Shown here: positions 46,171-55,074 of the stretch, one piece after another
Layout of the letters: the number at the start of each line of letters is the position of its first letter
How positions within the stretch are numbered: position 1 is the first letter of the stretch
Assembly (NCBI RefSeq): GCF_020532555.1
Contig: NZ_JAJBBR010000005.1
Coordinates: 412,128-476,127 of the forward strand
Direction of reading: 5' to 3'
DNA length: 64,000 nucleotides
From: Microvirga lenta
Lineage (GTDB): Bacteria; Pseudomonadota; Alphaproteobacteria; Rhizobiales; Beijerinckiaceae
Notes under the pieces: generated by a model
What the model was told of the DNA's origin: nothing
Databases searched by the model: none
Seen by the model: the letters and a program-made list of their open reading frames with translations, nothing else
Position numbers and translations under genes: made by a program

Positions 46171-46809
46171 ATGTTGTCTCACGACCGCGTTTGGGCTGCT
46201 ATCGATGCGCTGGCCGCACGCCACGGCATGACCGCATCAGGGCTGGCTCGCAAGGCCGGTCTCGATGCGACGAGCTTCAACAAATCGAAGCGTACCAGTC
46301 CCGAGGGCCGGGACCGCTGGCCCTCGACGGAGTCGATTGCGAAGATCCTGCGCGCCACGGGCGCGACGCTCGAGGACTTCCTGCGGCTGGTCGAACCGTC
46401 GGGTTCGCTCCGCCGCTCCATGATCCCCCTCATCAGCATGACGCAGGCAGCCGCGGGCGCCGGAAAGCTCTTCACCGACGAGGGCCTTCCCACCGGCGGC
46501 CCCGGCTGGGACGAGATCGACTTTCCCGACTTCGGCCAGGAAAAGGTCTTCGCCCTCGAGGTGACGGGCGACACCATGGCGCCGCTCTACAGGGATGGGG
46601 ACGTGCTCATCATTTCGCCGACGGCCAGCGTCCGCAAGGGCGACCGGGTGGTCGTCCGCACGACGAACGGCGAGATCCTCGCCAGGGAGCTGAGGCGCCG
46701 CTCGGCCAAGACCCTGGAACTCGCGTCCCTCATCGAAGGTCAGGAGGATCGCGTGATTCCGGCCGAAGAGGTGTCCTGGGTCGGCAGAGTCATGTGGGCG
46801 CGCCAATAG
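46171..46809 (+). CDS. HTH/S24-fold transcriptional regulator with altered catalytic dyad
   Basis: A 212-residue repressor-like protein. A Cro/C1-type helix-turn-helix covers about 1-72, a linker has AAAGAGKLF with the usual Ala-Gly cleavage-type pair at 95-98, and an S24 peptidase fold covers about 125-212. Compared by eye with LexA and UmuD, the nucleophile serine of GDSM is Thr135 (TGDTMAPL), and the position of the catalytic lysine is Arg172 (LARELRR). Self-cleavage is therefore doubtful. GAAGGT lies 8 bases before ATG 46171. The regulated genes are unknown. Confidence 0.85.
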   Translation: MLSHDRVWAAIDALAARHGMTASGLARKAGLDATSFNKSKRTSPEGRDRWPSTESIAKILRATGATLEDFLRLVEPSGSLRRSMIPLISMTQAAAGAGKLFTDEGLPTGGPGWDEIDFPDFGQEKVFALEVTGDTMAPLYRDGDVLIISPTASVRKGDRVVVRTTNGEILARELRRRSAKTLELASLIEGQEDRVIPAEEVSWVGRVMWARQ

Positions 46810-46811
46810 CC

Positions 46812-46841
46812 GCGGCGCATCGTGCGGAACCGATGCGCCGC
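46812..46841. terminator. Hairpin after the S24 regulator gene
   Basis: GCGGCGCATCG (46812-46822) and CGATGCGCCGC (46831-46841) form an 11-bp stem with an 8-base loop directly behind the stop. There is no clear U-tract, so termination is only likely. Confidence 0.45.
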
Positions 46842-46852
46842 TTAAGGGCCGG

Positions 46853-46900
46853 AGCATCGGATGGGCTCCAAAAGTGGCGTCCACTTTTGGGTCCGATGCT
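46853..46900. repeat. 48-bp palindromic intergenic repeat
   Basis: AGCATCGGA at the left and TCCGATGCT at the right enclose CCAAAAGTGG-CGT-CCACTTTTGG, giving an almost complete cruciform. It stops one base before the lysS stop codon. This type of unit is widespread between genes in Methylobacterium-like and Microvirga-like genomes. Confidence 0.75.
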
Positions 46901-48634
46901 CTAGGCAGCGCGCCCGGTCTCCCTCTCCTTCAGGAAAGCCTCGTGCTCGCTCACGAGCTTGCCGGCGAGCGCCTTCTCGATGAGCGCCCGCGTTTCCTTC
47001 ACGCCGTAAAGCGCCACGAAGGATCCGAAGCGCGGTCCGCGCGGCTCGCCCAGCAGCACCTGATAGATCGTGTTGAACCACTCGATCGAGACGCCCGGCC
47101 GCTCGGGTGTGGCGCCCTTTGCCTTGAAGTCCTGGTAACGCGGTTCGGCGCGGCCGACATTGTAGATCTCGTCCTGGATCGCCTCGGCGGTCGCAGGACG
47201 CTCGCCGGTCTCGAACGAGGCCAGCACTTCCGAGAGACGGCGCAGCGACGCCGCCTCGACCTCGTCGGGCAGACGATAGGTCTTCTGCGGCTTTACGAAG
47301 TCCTCGAAGTACCGCACGGCCCGTGCAGCGAGGCTGTCGAGACGGGGATGCGTTTCCGGCGAAACGCCGGGCGCATAGCGGCGGATGAAGCCCCACAGCA
47401 CCGCAGGATCCTCGGAATTCGCCACGGCGACGAGGTTCAGCAGCATGGAGAAGGAGATGGTCGTGCCGGGCTGGTTGGAGCCTCCCGACGATACCAGCTC
47501 GGGCGCCGGAGGATTGCCGGCGTGAAGATGCCAGACCGGGTTCATCAGGCGCATCCGCGCATCCTGCCCCGGATACTTCTCGAGGAAGGTCAGGTAGTCG
47601 TCGACCTGCCGCGGGATCACGTCGAAGAACAGCCGCTTGGCCTCGCGCGGCTTGTTGTACATGAACAGGCCGAGACTGTCGGGCGTGCCGTAGGCCAGCC
47701 ACTCGTCGATGGTGAGGCCGTTGCCCTTGGACTTCGAGATCTTCTGCCCCTTCTCGTCGAGGAAGAGCTCGTAGTTGAAGCCTTCCGGCGGCAGCCCGCC
47801 GAGCGCCGTGGCGATCTGGCCGGAGAGCTTCACGCTGTCGATCAGGTCCTTGCCGGCCATTTCGTAATCGACGCCGAGCGCAACCCAGCGCATGGCCCAG
47901 TCGGGCTTCCACTGGAGCTTGGCGTGGCCGCCCGTGACCGGTGTCTCGAAGCGTTCGCCGGTCTCCGGATCGCGCCAGACGATGGTGCCGGCATCGAGCT
48001 TGCGCTCGTCGATCGGCACCTGCATCACGATCCCGGTCTTCGGATGGATCGGCAGGAAGGGCGAATAGGATTGCTGCCGCTCCTCACGCAGCGAGGGCAG
48101 CATGATCGCCATCACCGCATCGTAGCGTTCGAGCACCGTGAGCAGGGTCTTGTCGAAGCGGCCCGCCTTGTAGCACTCGGTCGCCGACAGGAACTCGTAA
48201 TCGAACCCGAAGGCATCGAGGAATTCGCGCAGCCGGGCGTTGTTGTGGTGGGCGAAGCTCTCATGCGTCCCGAACGGGTCGGGCACCTGGGTCAGGGGCT
48301 TGCCGAGGGCGGCCGCCACGAGCTCCTTGTTCGGGATGTTGTCGGGCACCTTCCGCAGGCCGTCCATGTCGTCCGAGAAGGCGACGAGGCGGGTGGGGAT
48401 GGCGTCGCCGGTCAGAACCCGGAAAGCGTGCCGCACCATGCTGGTGCGCGCCACTTCGCCGAAGGTGCCGATATGCGGCAGGCCCGAGGGACCGTATCCG
48501 GTCTCGAACAGCGCCTCCTGCTTTCCCGTCCGTTTGAGCCGCTCGACGAGCTTGCGCGCTTCCTCGAAAGGCCAGGCATTCGCGGTCTGAGCGGCGTCGA
48601 TGAGGGCGGGGTCGAGAGACAGGGGCTGAGGCAT
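46901..48634 (-). CDS. lysS: Lysyl-tRNA synthetase, class I
   Basis: A 577-residue class I lysine-tRNA ligase, the archaeal-type form used by most alphaproteobacteria in place of the class II enzyme. The HIGH-equivalent is PHIGTFGE near residue 55, and the KMSKS-equivalent is KISKSKG near 293. A C-terminal anticodon-binding helical cage follows. It charges tRNA-Lys in the cytoplasm. ATG 48634 matches the family start; a start at 48700 would add 22 unlikely residues. Confidence 0.94.
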   Translation of the reverse strand: MPQPLSLDPALIDAAQTANAWPFEEARKLVERLKRTGKQEALFETGYGPSGLPHIGTFGEVARTSMVRHAFRVLTGDAIPTRLVAFSDDMDGLRKVPDNIPNKELVAAALGKPLTQVPDPFGTHESFAHHNNARLREFLDAFGFDYEFLSATECYKAGRFDKTLLTVLERYDAVMAIMLPSLREERQQSYSPFLPIHPKTGIVMQVPIDERKLDAGTIVWRDPETGERFETPVTGGHAKLQWKPDWAMRWVALGVDYEMAGKDLIDSVKLSGQIATALGGLPPEGFNYELFLDEKGQKISKSKGNGLTIDEWLAYGTPDSLGLFMYNKPREAKRLFFDVIPRQVDDYLTFLEKYPGQDARMRLMNPVWHLHAGNPPAPELVSSGGSNQPGTTISFSMLLNLVAVANSEDPAVLWGFIRRYAPGVSPETHPRLDSLAARAVRYFEDFVKPQKTYRLPDEVEAASLRRLSEVLASFETGERPATAEAIQDEIYNVGRAEPRYQDFKAKGATPERPGVSIEWFNTIYQVLLGEPRGPRFGSFVALYGVKETRALIEKALAGKLVSEHEAFLKERETGRAA

Positions 48635-48747
48635 GTGACCAGAACTGTTGAAACGAGCGCGGCACCCTAAAGGGATTTGCGCCTCATGGGAAATCGACAA
48701 TCACTCCGCCCCCTCTAGGGGACCATGCCCGCTCCGGTCAATGCGGC

Positions 48748-49635
48748 TTAATAGGGGCTAATGGGGAAGAAGCGCAGGTAGAGCTCGGCATATTTCCCCT
48801 CCTTCCAGAGCTGCTGGAGGGCGTAATCGAGGGCGAGCCGCAGGTTTTCGTCCTCCTTGCGGACGATGAAGCCGATGCCCTCGCCGAAGAACCGGCTTTC
48901 CAGGTAGGGCCCACCCGTGAAATCGCAGCATCCGCCGGATTCCTCGCCTCCGATCCAGAGGGCGAGGCCGAGACCGTCGGCGAAGAGATAGTCGATCTCC
49001 CCGGCCTTGAGGGCCGCCTGGGCGGCGGCGAGCTCGGGATAGGGTTTGAGTGCGGCGGCGGGCATGAAGGCCTTCGCATAGGCCTCGTGCGCCGTGCCTC
49101 CGACGATGCCCACGGTCTTGCCCTGGAGCGATTTCACGTCGGGAACGGGCATGTTGCGATCCTTGCGGACCGCGAAGCGGGCGGGAATCTTGAAATACGG
49201 CGAGGTCACGCCGAAGCCCCGCCGCAGATCGGCGGTCAGGGGAATGGCGGCCGCAACCACATCACCCTGTCTGTCGGCCAGGGCATCGAGGAGCGTGTCG
49301 AACCGGCGCACCTGGATCGTGCAGGTCAGGTTCAGGCGTTCGCAGGCCGCACGGGCCAGCTCCACGGAAAATCCCGTCGGATTGCCGTCGAGCCCAGGGA
49401 AATGCAGCGGCGGAAAATCGTCGTCGACCAGGAACCGGACGGTCCGCGTCCCGGCCAGATCAGGCCGCTCCAGCTGTGCCCGCGGGTCCCAGAAGTTGGG
49501 AATGGCAACCCCTTGCGCCTGGACGATGACCGGGACCGAGCCGAGCACGAAGGCCAGCAGGAAGGAGTGAGGCCGCCAATGGACGGGGTTGATCCCATGA
49601 AGGAAGCGCGCAACAATTGAAACTATATAACGCAT
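48748..49635 (-). CDS. Family 3 extracellular solute-binding protein
   Basis: A 295-residue periplasmic binding protein of the amino acid ABC type (SBP_bac_3). A signal anchor around 20-40 (LLAFVLGSVPVIVQAQ) is followed by the lobe start TVRFLVDDDFPPLHFPGLDGNPTGFSVELARAACERLNL and the hinge region ALADRQGDVVAAAIPLTADLRRGFGVTSPY. No permease or ATPase is next to it, so the partner is encoded elsewhere, or it acts as a sensor. ATG 49635 is the preferred start; upstream codons to 49674 are not signal-like. Confidence 0.85.
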   Translation of the reverse strand: MRYIVSIVARFLHGINPVHWRPHSFLLAFVLGSVPVIVQAQGVAIPNFWDPRAQLERPDLAGTRTVRFLVDDDFPPLHFPGLDGNPTGFSVELARAACERLNLTCTIQVRRFDTLLDALADRQGDVVAAAIPLTADLRRGFGVTSPYFKIPARFAVRKDRNMPVPDVKSLQGKTVGIVGGTAHEAYAKAFMPAAALKPYPELAAAQAALKAGEIDYLFADGLGLALWIGGEESGGCCDFTGGPYLESRFFGEGIGFIVRKEDENLRLALDYALQQLWKEGKYAELYLRFFPISPY

Positions 49636-49749
49636 CTTCAACTGCCGATATCCTTCTTGCAGGCATCTTCGCACGAATTCGGGGGACTTCCTCTGCCTGT
49701 CAGGCAGGGTCTAGCGGACGGGTCCCGCCAGTCAACCGCTCACCTGCGG

Positions 49750-51597
49750 ATGCTGCCGGTCGAGATCGGGTTTCTGGCCCATCACGGCTACCCTCCCGAT
49801 GCCCTGCACAAGGCCGCCATTCTCGCGTCTCGGGCCGGGGTCACGCCGGACATGTTCCTGATCAAGGGCGGGTATGTGGGGGAGAGCGACTTCTACCGCG
49901 CCCTGGCGGCGGAGCTGGCCCTGCCCTTCACGAGCGCACCCCGCCTGTCCGCCCAGGCGCGCTTTCCGGACGCCATCATGAGCGGGCTCGCCCCCAGCCT
50001 ATCGGGGGGCTTCGTCATGGCCCCTCAGGGCTCCTCCCTTGCCTGGCTTCTCAGGAAGCGCCGGTCCATGCGGAGCCCGGTCGCGGTCACGACCCCGACA
50101 CGGCTCGCCAGAGCGGTGTTCGGAACACAGGCCAGAAGGATCGCCTATCGCTGCGCCAACGAATTGCCCGACCGTGCCCCGGACCTGTCGAACCGGGACC
50201 AGGTCAGTCCAGGGCAGATCCTGATCCTGTCGGCAACGGCGCTGCTCCTGTCCTTCTGCGGCGGGCTTTTTCCCGAGCCGACTCTGACGGCGCTCGGTGT
50301 GGCGCTGGGTCCGCTCTTCCTCAGCGGCGTGACGATGCGGCTGGCGACAGCCATGGTCGCCAAGCCGGTCAAACCGGCGACACAGCCTCCGCGGGCATCC
50401 GATGCCAGCCTGCCGGTCTATACGGTGATCGTGGCGCTTTACCGGGAGAAGAAGGTCGTCCCGGGCCTCATCGCGGCGTTGACGGCCCTCGACTGTCCTC
50501 CAGCCAAGCTCGACATCAAGCTGGTGCTGGAAGCAGACGACCGGGAGACCCCGGCCGCCCTTGCCGCCGTCCGCCTTCCTGCCTTCATCGAGGTGATCGT
50601 GGCGCCTTCCGGGATACCGCGAACCAAGCCGCGTGCGCTCAACATCGCCCTGCCCCTGGCACGAGGACACTTCACCGTGGTCTACGATGCGGAGGACGTG
50701 CCGGACCCGGACCAACTGCGTCTGGCAGTCGCGACATTCTCAAGGCTCCCGCGGAACGTGGCCTGCCTTCAGGCGCGGCTCACCATCGACAACACGGACG
50801 ATTCCTGGCTCACGCGGCTCTTCACCATCGAGTACGCGACCCTGTTCGACGTGTTCAACCCGGGTCTCTCCGAGATCGGAAGTCCCATCGCCCTCGGCGG
50901 AACGTCCAATCACTTCCGCACGCCCATTCTCAAGCGGATCTTCGGCTGGGACGCCTGGAACGTGACCGAGGACGCGGATCTCGGGATCCGCCTGGCAAGG
51001 CTCGGCTATCTCATCGAGGATCTTCCCTCCTCCACCAACGAGGAGGCGCCGCGCACCCTCAGGGCCTGGATGCACCAGCGGACCCGCTGGATGAAGGGAT
51101 ACATGCAGACATGCATCTCCCACTCGCGCCAGCCCGGAAGAACCTTGTCCCAGCTCCGCCTGTGGCGCTTCATCGGGGCTGCGGTCCTCACTCTCGGGAC
51201 GGTTCTCAGCGCGCTGCTCTATCCGCTCTTCACAGTGCTGACCGCCCTGCTCTGGTTCAGAGAGCCTGTGGCCGCAGAGAACAGTGAATGGGCAAGGCTG
51301 CTCTATTCCGGCAGCCTCGCGCTCTTCGTCTCGGGGGTGGCGGCCGTGTTCATTCCCGCAATCGTGGCTCTCAAGCGCCGGGGCCTGTGGCGGCTTCTGC
51401 CGTGGCTCCCGGTGCTTCCGGTTTATTACGTCCTGGTGAGCTGTGCCGCATGGCGAGGACTCTGGGAGCTGACCGTCGCCCCCTTTCGCTGGAACAAGAC
51501 GAGCCACGGCTTGGCGCGGACCTCACGCGCCGGACTGCTTCAGAAGCACCAGGCGAGACCGGCAAGGACCAGATCGTTGAAGACCGAGCCGCCATAG
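49750..51597 (+). CDS. Membrane glycosyltransferase family 2 with MshEN-like N-terminus
   Basis: A 615-residue protein. Residues about 15-75 resemble the MshEN domain of type II secretion ATPases (KGGYVGESDFYRALAAELALPF). A membrane hairpin at about 155-200 precedes the GT2 catalytic domain: LEADDRET near 261, DAED near 312-315, TED near 405 and QRTRW near 442. This set is typical of processive, cellulose synthase-like enzymes. Several C-terminal membrane helices follow. It probably makes and exports a polysaccharide. The start is uncertain; TTG 49657 is in frame and would add 31 residues. Confidence 0.8.
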   Translation: MLPVEIGFLAHHGYPPDALHKAAILASRAGVTPDMFLIKGGYVGESDFYRALAAELALPFTSAPRLSAQARFPDAIMSGLAPSLSGGFVMAPQGSSLAWLLRKRRSMRSPVAVTTPTRLARAVFGTQARRIAYRCANELPDRAPDLSNRDQVSPGQILILSATALLLSFCGGLFPEPTLTALGVALGPLFLSGVTMRLATAMVAKPVKPATQPPRASDASLPVYTVIVALYREKKVVPGLIAALTALDCPPAKLDIKLVLEADDRETPAALAAVRLPAFIEVIVAPSGIPRTKPRALNIALPLARGHFTVVYDAEDVPDPDQLRLAVATFSRLPRNVACLQARLTIDNTDDSWLTRLFTIEYATLFDVFNPGLSEIGSPIALGGTSNHFRTPILKRIFGWDAWNVTEDADLGIRLARLGYLIEDLPSSTNEEAPRTLRAWMHQRTRWMKGYMQTCISHSRQPGRTLSQLRLWRFIGAAVLTLGTVLSALLYPLFTVLTALLWFREPVAAENSEWARLLYSGSLALFVSGVAAVFIPAIVALKRRGLWRLLPWLPVLPVYYVLVSCAAWRGLWELTVAPFRWNKTSHGLARTSRAGLLQKHQARPARTRSLKTEPP

Positions 51598-51707
51598 CGC
51601 CACCAGAGGAGACCGCCTGACGCGACGAGGCACAGGGCGGCCCCGGCGATCAAGGCGCCTCCCGACCACCGCTCCGACCGGCCTGCCTGTTCGGTTTCGA
51701 GGCTCAT
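51540..51707 (-). CDS. 55-residue membrane miniprotein overlapping recD2
   Basis: The minus-strand frame encodes MSLETEQAGRSERWSGGALI, a hydrophobic helix rich in Ala and Leu, and the tail WWRYGGSVFNDLVLAGLAWCF. The ATG overlaps the recD2 stop as ATGA, so it is translationally coupled. The RYG-x-x-VF-x(6)-A-x-CF ending recurs in small Hyphomicrobiales membrane proteins as I remember them. The last 58 bases run antisense over the end of the glycosyltransferase gene. The function is unknown. Confidence 0.65.
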   Translation of the reverse strand: MSLETEQAGRSERWSGGALIAGAALCLVASGGLLWWRYGGSVFNDLVLAGLAWCF

Positions 51708-53950
51708 GGGCTCTCCGACTGCGATGACCTGATTATAGTATCAACTTCGCGTGGCGGAAGACCTGAGCCTTGAAGACAGGCTCGAAGCCTCGTCCAGCGC
51801 GGCTCCTCCTCGGCGGCGGCCGCCTGTTCCAGGGCCGCGCGGCTGCCGACCAGCACCACGAGCCGGCTCCCCCGCGTCACTCCCGTGTAGAGAAGTTTGC
51901 GCCGCAGCATCGATGTCTGGCCCAGCCCGACGGGGATGACCACGGCGGGGTATTCGGAGCCCTGCGCCTTGTGGATGGTCGTGGCGTAGGCGAGCACCAG
52001 TTCGTCGAGCTCCTTGAAGCCGTAGCTGACGAGGCGATCGTCGAAGGCGACGGAGATTTCCCCGTCGGATCGGCTGACCTCGCGCACGATTCCGACCTCG
52101 CCGTTATAGACGTCCCGGTCATAATCGTTCCTGACCTGCATGACCTTGTCGCCGGGGCCGAAGATCCAGCCGGCCCGATGAATGCTGTCGGGGCCCGGCG
52201 GGTTGAGGATCTGCTGCAGCTCGCCGTTCAGCATGTTGGTGCCCAGGCGCCCCCTGTTCATGGGGCAGAGCACCTGGATGTCCCGCACCGGATCGAGATC
52301 GAACCGCCGCGGAATGCGATCCCGCACGAGGAGGGCGACCTTGGCCATGGCGTCCGCCGGGCTCCCGGCCTCCACGAAGTAGAAATCCGACTCCGCCGCA
52401 GGCTGCAGGTCGGGAACGGCACCACGGTTGATGGCATGAGCTGCCGCGATGATGCGGCTCTCCTGCTCCTGACGGAAGACCTCGTTCAGGTGAACGACCG
52501 GAACATGGCCCGAGGCGATGATGTCGGCGAGCACCTGTCCCGGACCGATGGAAGGGAGCTGGTCCACGTCCCCGACGAGCAGCAGGGAGGCACCGTCCGG
52601 CAACGCTCGCACCAGGGCGGCCATGAGCCGGATGTCGAGCATGGAGGCCTCGTCGACCACCACGAGATCACAGTCGAGCGGCACCTTGGCATTGCGGCGA
52701 AAGCCACCTTCGGAGGCTTCGAGAAGGCGGTGGATGGTCCTGGCCGGAAATCCGGTGCTTTCCGCAAGCCGCTTGGCTGCTCGTCCGGTCGGCGCACAGA
52801 GCGCAATCTTCAGCTCGTGCTCGGACGAGAGATGGGTGATCCCCCGGATCAGCGTCGTCTTTCCGACGCCGGGTCCGCCGGTGACCACGAGCACCTTTTC
52901 CCGGAAGGCCGCAGCCAGAGCCCGGCGCTGGCTCGACGAGTAGGAGACGCCGATGGCGGCCTGGGCGCGGTCGACCGCCTCGGCTGCCTTCAATCCGCTC
53001 CACGGATGCTCACCTCTGGCGAGATCCTTCAGGCGCTGCGCGATGTAGAGCTCGGCGCCATAGAGATGCTTGAGGAAGATGCAGCGCCGCCCGCGCAGAT
53101 CGTCCGCAATCACGAGCCCGGCTTGGCATTGAGCCTGGAGCACAGGCTGCAGTTCATTCTCAGGCACATCGAGCAGCATGCCTGCCTGCCGCAGCAACTC
53201 CTCGACGGGAAGGCCCGTGTGCCCCTCCTTCATGGCATCGGCGAGCACGCTCGTCAGACCGGCCTGCAGGCGCACCCGCGCCGTGGGGTCGATGTCGAGC
53301 CGCATGGCGATCTGGTCCGCCGCCGAAAACTCGAAGCCCGGAATGTCGAGGGCGAGGCGATAGGGATTGGCCGAGATGATCTCCACGGCGCCTGCACCGT
53401 AGATGCGGTAGATCCGCGTCAGCAATGCGCTGCCGATCTCATGATCGCGCAGGAAGGCGGCAATGTCGCGCAAGGTGCGGTGTTCGGCCCAGGCCTCCGC
53501 GATGCCCTGCGCTTTGGCCATGCCGATACCGTGCACGCGGGTCAGGTCGTGCGGGCGGCGCTCGATGACATCGAGAATGCGAGCCCCGAAGGACGCGATG
53601 AGGCGTTGCGCGCAGGCCGGCCCGACACCGCGCAGCAGACCCGATCCGAGATAGCGCTGAAGCTCCTCCGCCGTCGTGGGGGCGGACGTGACGAGCGAGG
53701 TGGCACGGAACTGAACGCCGTGGTTCCGATCGTTCAGCCATGCTCCGCTGGCCTCCACGACCTCGCCCATGGCGACCGCAGGCGCATGGCCGACGACCGT
53801 GACGGGCTTGCGGTGTCCCCGCGCCTTCACCCGCAGGACGCAGAAGCCGGTCTCGTCATTGTGGAAGGTCACGCGCTCCACCGAGCCGACGAGATGCTCC
53901 GACAAGGTCAGGGCAGCTTGCTCGGCCGTGGAACCGGAGGTTTTCAGCAT
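51704..53950 (-). CDS. recD2: RecD2-type ATP-dependent DNA helicase
   Basis: A 748-residue superfamily 1B helicase that moves 5'-3'. The N-terminal domain (about 15-90) is an OB-like region with SVERVTFHNDETGFCVLRVKARG, then helix-hairpin-helix motifs near 108-150. Walker A GGPGVGKT is at 358-365, Walker B is VVVDEASM near 427, and the C-terminal domain has the UvrD-like motif VLAYATTIHKAQGSEYPAVVIPV. There is no RecB or RecC nearby, as expected for RecD2. It lies 90 bases after a phage-type gene with a LexA box upstream, so SOS control of both is likely. Confidence 0.93.
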   Translation of the reverse strand: MLKTSGSTAEQAALTLSEHLVGSVERVTFHNDETGFCVLRVKARGHRKPVTVVGHAPAVAMGEVVEASGAWLNDRNHGVQFRATSLVTSAPTTAEELQRYLGSGLLRGVGPACAQRLIASFGARILDVIERRPHDLTRVHGIGMAKAQGIAEAWAEHRTLRDIAAFLRDHEIGSALLTRIYRIYGAGAVEIISANPYRLALDIPGFEFSAADQIAMRLDIDPTARVRLQAGLTSVLADAMKEGHTGLPVEELLRQAGMLLDVPENELQPVLQAQCQAGLVIADDLRGRRCIFLKHLYGAELYIAQRLKDLARGEHPWSGLKAAEAVDRAQAAIGVSYSSSQRRALAAAFREKVLVVTGGPGVGKTTLIRGITHLSSEHELKIALCAPTGRAAKRLAESTGFPARTIHRLLEASEGGFRRNAKVPLDCDLVVVDEASMLDIRLMAALVRALPDGASLLLVGDVDQLPSIGPGQVLADIIASGHVPVVHLNEVFRQEQESRIIAAAHAINRGAVPDLQPAAESDFYFVEAGSPADAMAKVALLVRDRIPRRFDLDPVRDIQVLCPMNRGRLGTNMLNGELQQILNPPGPDSIHRAGWIFGPGDKVMQVRNDYDRDVYNGEVGIVREVSRSDGEISVAFDDRLVSYGFKELDELVLAYATTIHKAQGSEYPAVVIPVGLGQTSMLRRKLLYTGVTRGSRLVVLVGSRAALEQAAAAEEEPRWTRLRACLQGSGLPPREVDTIIRSSQSESP

Positions 53951-54040
53951 CGATGGAATCGACCGCGGGCGAGGATCCGCGCCTCAAAGGCAAAAGGCGG
54001 AGCGAAAGCCCCGCCTTGTCGGCATGTCATGGAGAGCGGC

Positions 54041-54709
54041 TTAGGCTGCCTTCTTGGTCGGCCAGCCGAGCTCGACGAGGCGCGCCTTCGCGAAGTCGCG
54101 GATCTCATCGCGCACTCCTTCGGGCAGGTCGTTGAGGATCTTCTGCGTGTCGGCGTGCAGCATGAGATCGGTGACGGCGTTGATGTTCTTCGCCTTCGTG
54201 ATCTTCTGCTTGAGATCGGCCTCGATGGAGGTGTCGGAGCCGGCGACCTCGACCTTCGTCCTGTCGCTCTTCTCCGTCTTCTCGACCTCGACCTGCGGCT
54301 CGCCCGCACCCGGACGGCTGTTCCTGAACTCGTCGGCTTCCTCCTCCGAATAGACGAGGCCGTGCAGTTCGATGAGCTTGAGGATCACGCGGTCCTTCGC
54401 ACGCTTCTCCGCCATCGCATAAACATAGGCCGCCTGCTTTCCGGAGACGCGGTAATTCACGCCGATCAGCGCCTCGCCGATCGACCATTCCACGCGCTCG
54501 CCCATGCGGCCCGTCACCAGGATGACGGCCTCGTCGCGCTCGGCGCGCACGATGGTGGGGGCGTCGAACTGAATCTGCGCCTGCGCCGCAATGCGCTCGA
54601 GAGCCTTGTGATAGATGACGGCCGTTCCCTGGACGCGCCAGACGTTGCCGGCCATCGGCTCACCGAACTTTGCAAGCACCTCGGCAATCTTCTTGTCTGT
54701 CGTATTCAT
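54041..54709 (-). CDS. Phage-type protein, possible single-strand annealing factor
   Basis: A 222-residue protein without a firm family. It starts MNTTDKKIAEVLAKFGEP, continues with a beta-rich part (TVIYHK, APTIVRAERDEAVILVTGRMGERVEWSIGEALIG), then AYVYAMAEKRAKDRVILKLIELHGLVYSEEEADEF. The AEKRAKDR(V)ILK helix after a beta sheet is like phage recombinases of the Rad52/Sak type, which suggests strand annealing, and similar proteins occur in alphaproteobacterial phages. The C-terminal helical part (from about 155) may bind partners. ATG 54709 has GGAA 7 bases before it. A LexA box is 74 bases upstream and recD2 is downstream on the same strand. Confidence 0.55.
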   Translation of the reverse strand: MNTTDKKIAEVLAKFGEPMAGNVWRVQGTAVIYHKALERIAAQAQIQFDAPTIVRAERDEAVILVTGRMGERVEWSIGEALIGVNYRVSGKQAAYVYAMAEKRAKDRVILKLIELHGLVYSEEEADEFRNSRPGAGEPQVEVEKTEKSDRTKVEVAGSDTSIEADLKQKITKAKNINAVTDLMLHADTQKILNDLPEGVRDEIRDFAKARLVELGWPTKKAA

Positions 54710-54782
54710 CTCAGTTCCAACTTTCAAAGGAGCCCGCGAAAGGTCCCACGCTCTTCTCGAAGCCTTCGTCCCGGGCCGGCGT

Positions 54783-54807
54783 GTTCGTTATTTGTTCTAT
54801 AACAAAT
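54783..54807 (-). promoter_or_regulatory. LexA box with overlapping palindrome upstream of the annealing-type gene
   Basis: GTTC-GTTATTT-GTTC at 54783-54797 is an exact GTTC-N7-GTTC match. ATTTGTT (54790-54796) and AACAAAT (54801-54807) form a dyad that overlaps its right half. The position suits repression of the 54041-54709 gene and recD2. Confidence 0.75.
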
Positions 54808-54960
54808 CGGGCCGAATCCGTCCAGTTGCAAGGGAGTAGACCTGCCCCCGAAAGCCTTGCATCTGAAGGGTTTTCGCAGCAGCGGCGTTTTGCCTCAAGG
54901 TAAGCCCAAGTCAAGCTTGGCGCTTTTCTCCCTGGAGATCGATCCAGATGCTTGCCGGGT

Positions 54961-54992
54961 TTGACGGACTGCTATTCGTTCTATATTTGTTC
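54961..54992 (+). promoter_or_regulatory. Promoter with LexA box for the TnsA-like gene
   Basis: TTGACG (54961-54966), a 17-base spacer and TATTTG (54984-54989) form a promoter. The LexA box GTTC-TATATTT-GTTC at 54978-54992 covers the -10, the usual place for SOS repression. The start codon is 82 bases downstream. Confidence 0.8.
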
Positions 54993-55074
54993 TGCAGTCA
55001 TGAACTGTCCTGATCCCGGAGAATGCTCGCCGGGAGGGACTGCATGACGGTTTCACGCCACGCTGGAGAACCTG

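Larger units (their letters stand above)
54710..55074. other. Divergent SOS control region
   Basis: 365 bases between genes that point away from each other, with a LexA box near each end (54783 and 54978) and a low-information middle. No gene fits here. Confidence 0.7.
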
